Shown piece after piece: positions 29,916 to 31,388 of a stretch of DNA of 31,388 nucleotides. The notes beneath the pieces are model-generated. The model had not been told where the DNA came from, searched no databases, and worked only from the letters and a program-made list of their open reading frames with translations. Position numbers and translations under genes: made by a program. The stretch is from an uncultured Alistipes sp. (lineage in GTDB: Bacteria; Bacteroidota; Bacteroidia; Bacteroidales; Rikenellaceae): assembly GCA_900769745.1 (NCBI GenBank), contig CAAGHX010000060.1, forward strand, positions 1 through 31,388, written 5' to 3'. Every line of letters starts with the position of its first letter. The stretch's first letter is position 1.

Positions 29916-31388
29916 TTATTTCAAAGCCTCCATACGCTCCTTGATAGCAGCGATCTTAGCCTCGGCGTCAGCCTTCTTGGCGTACTCGTTAGCTACAACC
30001 TTCTCGGGTGCAGACGATACGAAACGCTCGTTAGAGAGCTTCTTCATTACGCTTGCCAAGAATCCCTCGAGGTATGCAAGCTCGTCGGCGAGCTTCTTAG
30101 TCTCGACCTCCACATCGATTGAGTCACCCATTGGTACGAAATACTGCGTTGTCTTAACGATGAACGCATCGGCAGTAGGGTTCTTCTCGGTGATGGTCTC
30201 AATAGAAGAGAGATTACAAATCTTAGCAATTACAGGAGCATACTCTGCTGGGTAGTTCTCGTCAACAATTACGTCGAGCTGCAAAGCATTCTTCTGAGCG
30301 ATGTTCTTCTGCTTACGTACGTTGCGCACGCCAGAGATAGCCTCCTTGGCAAGCTCGAAACGAGCCAACAATGCCTCGTCAACCTCCTCGGCCTTAGGCA
30401 TTGGAGCATACATAATCGACTCGCCAGCCTTGCGCTCTGCCAAATCCTGCCAGATCTCCTCCGTTACGAATGGCATGAATGAGTGGATAAGACGCATCAA
30501 AAGGTCGAAGTAGTGGCGTGTAGCCTCCATTGTAGCCTTGTCTGTTGGCTGCTGGTATGCTGGCTTCACCATCTCCAAGTACCAACCACTGAAGTCGTCC
30601 CAGAAGAGTTTGTAGATACGCATAAACGCCTCTGAGATGCGGTATGATGAGAAGTTATCCTCAATCTCGATAATAGCCTTCGAGAGAGTGTGCTTGAACC
30701 ACTCAACTGAGAGACGGTTGTTGTCGCTCTGCTCCAAGTTCTCGTCGATGCTCCAGCCATTGATGAGACGGTAAGCATTCCAAATCTTGTTACCAAAGTT
30801 ACGGCCCTGCTCGCAGAGTGCCTCGTCGAACATCACGTCGTTACCAGCCGATGATGAGAGCATCATCGCTACACGCATACCATCTGCGCCATACTTCGCG
30901 ATAAGGTCGAGTGGGTCAGGTGAGTTGCCCAACTGCTTCGACATCTTGCGACCCAACTTGTCGCGCACGATACCTGTGAAATATACATTCTTGAATGGCA
31001 TCTCGCCGCGGTACTCATAACCCGCCATAATCATACGAGCCACCCAGAAGAAGATAATGTCTGGACCAGTGATAAGGTCGCTTGTAGGGTAGTAGTACTT
31101 GATGTCCTCGTTCTCTGGGTTGCGGATGCCGTCAAACACAGATATTGGCCACAACCAAGATGAGAACCAGGTGTCGAGTACATCCTCATCCTGACGCAAG
31201 TCTGCGAGTTGCAACTCTGCGTTGCCCGACTTCTGGCGAGCCAACTCTACGGCCTGCTCGGCTGTCTCGGCAATCACATAGCCACCCTCTGGGAGGTAGT
31301 ATGCTGGGATGCGCTGACCCCACCACAACTGACGCGAGATACACCAATCCTTGATGTTCTCCATCCAGTGGCGGTAGGTGTTCTTATA
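29916..31388 (-). CDS. valS: Valyl-tRNA synthetase, C-terminal part (cut by window edge)
   Basis: The frame is open to the right edge; the visible part is 490 residues. It begins inside the catalytic domain at the RHWMENIKDWCISRQLWWGQRIP region (written here in part as RHWMENIKDWCISRQ), includes DVLDTWFSSWLWP, the second signature as GRKMSKQLGNSPDPLDLI (KMSKQ), then the anticodon-binding helical domain and a C-terminal coiled-coil tail (ETKKLADELAYLEG, AEAKIAAIKERM) that grips tRNA-Val. It charges tRNA-Val with valine in the cytoplasm. The N-terminus with the HIGH motif and most of the editing domain lie outside the window. Confidence 0.96.
   Translation of the reverse strand, partial: YKNTYRHWMENIKDWCISRQLWWGQRIPAYYLPEGGYVIAETAEQAVELARQKSGNAELQLADLRQDEDVLDTWFSSWLWPISVFDGIRNPENEDIKYYYPTSDLITGPDIIFFWVARMIMAGYEYRGEMPFKNVYFTGIVRDKLGRKMSKQLGNSPDPLDLIAKYGADGMRVAMMLSSSAGNDVMFDEALCEQGRNFGNKIWNAYRLINGWSIDENLEQSDNNRLSVEWFKHTLSKAIIEIEDNFSSYRISEAFMRIYKLFWDDFSGWYLEMVKPAYQQPTDKATMEATRHYFDLLMRLIHSFMPFVTEEIWQDLAERKAGESIMYAPMPKAEEVDEALLARFELAKEAISGVRNVRKQKNIAQKNALQLDVIVDENYPAEYAPVIAKICNLSSIETITEKNPTADAFIVKTTQYFVPMGDSIDVEVETKKLADELAYLEGFLASVMKKLSNERFVSSAPEKVVANEYAKKADAEAKIAAIKERMEALK

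Overview
The window looks like chromosomal DNA from a member of the Bacteroidota, most likely order Bacteroidales. A relative of the Rikenellaceae such as Alistipes is my guess from the gene complement, not something the sequence proves. Three things support the phylum call. The families are Bacteroidales-typical (DUF4923 pairs, a Porin_10-type putative porin, a CotH lipoprotein, a golvesin/xanthan-lyase-like protein, a eukaryote-type branching enzyme). Start codons lack Shine-Dalgarno sites. Promoters repeatedly match the Bacteroidota -7 box TAnnTTTG, and the tRNA promoter also has TTTG 19 nt upstream. I see no insertion sequences, integrases, phage genes or CRISPR arrays; coding density is high.

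Layout from left to right. At 1-2021 (minus) a sodium:solute symporter overlaps the start of a golvesin/xanthan-lyase-like secreted protein that runs off the left edge. At 2164-4065 (plus) is a biotin-carrying carboxyltransferase (oxaloacetate decarboxylase alpha / pyruvate carboxylase B type) with a strong terminator. Next come a K+-channel-like membrane protein (minus) and a two-tRNA operon, Met(CAT)-Pro(GGG), on plus. A 314-nt gene-free stretch then holds a candidate structured RNA (element A), followed by a CotH-family lipoprotein.

From 16986 down to 7246 eight genes lie head to tail on the minus strand: an OPT peptide transporter, peptidase T, a flavin reductase-like protein, NAD+ synthetase, two tandem DUF4923 lipocalin-like proteins, a GH20 beta-hexosaminidase and a frameshifted acyltransferase-3, ending at a terminator at 7181-7224. 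Together with the POT-family peptide permease at 24637-26160 this suggests peptide uptake and breakdown matter to the cell. Mannose-1-phosphate guanylyltransferase and phosphatidylserine synthase diverge at 18.3 kb. A putative porin and a lytic transglycosylase follow on plus. The 475-nt gene-free region at 22021-22495 holds a second, diverged copy of the candidate RNA (element B, minus strand). Glycogen branching enzyme and the POT permease diverge from twin TATATTTG promoters at 24.56 kb. The right end is a minus-strand run: valS (partial), rnhA, mmcQ/yjbR-like, a PhnP-like metallo-hydrolase, an SDR oxidoreductase and a DUF5009/HGSNAT-like acyltransferase.

The most interesting signals are: (1) two copies, about 17 kb apart and on opposite strands, of an unannotated ~195-nt element with a conserved 5' core, a stem-loop kept by compensatory changes and an intrinsic terminator, which looks like a small-RNA family; (2) a two-domain NAD+ synthetase whose nitrilase nucleophile Cys is replaced by Gly; (3) a K+-channel-like pore reading TTVGST instead of TVGYGD; and (4) a single-base frameshift in the acyltransferase gene.
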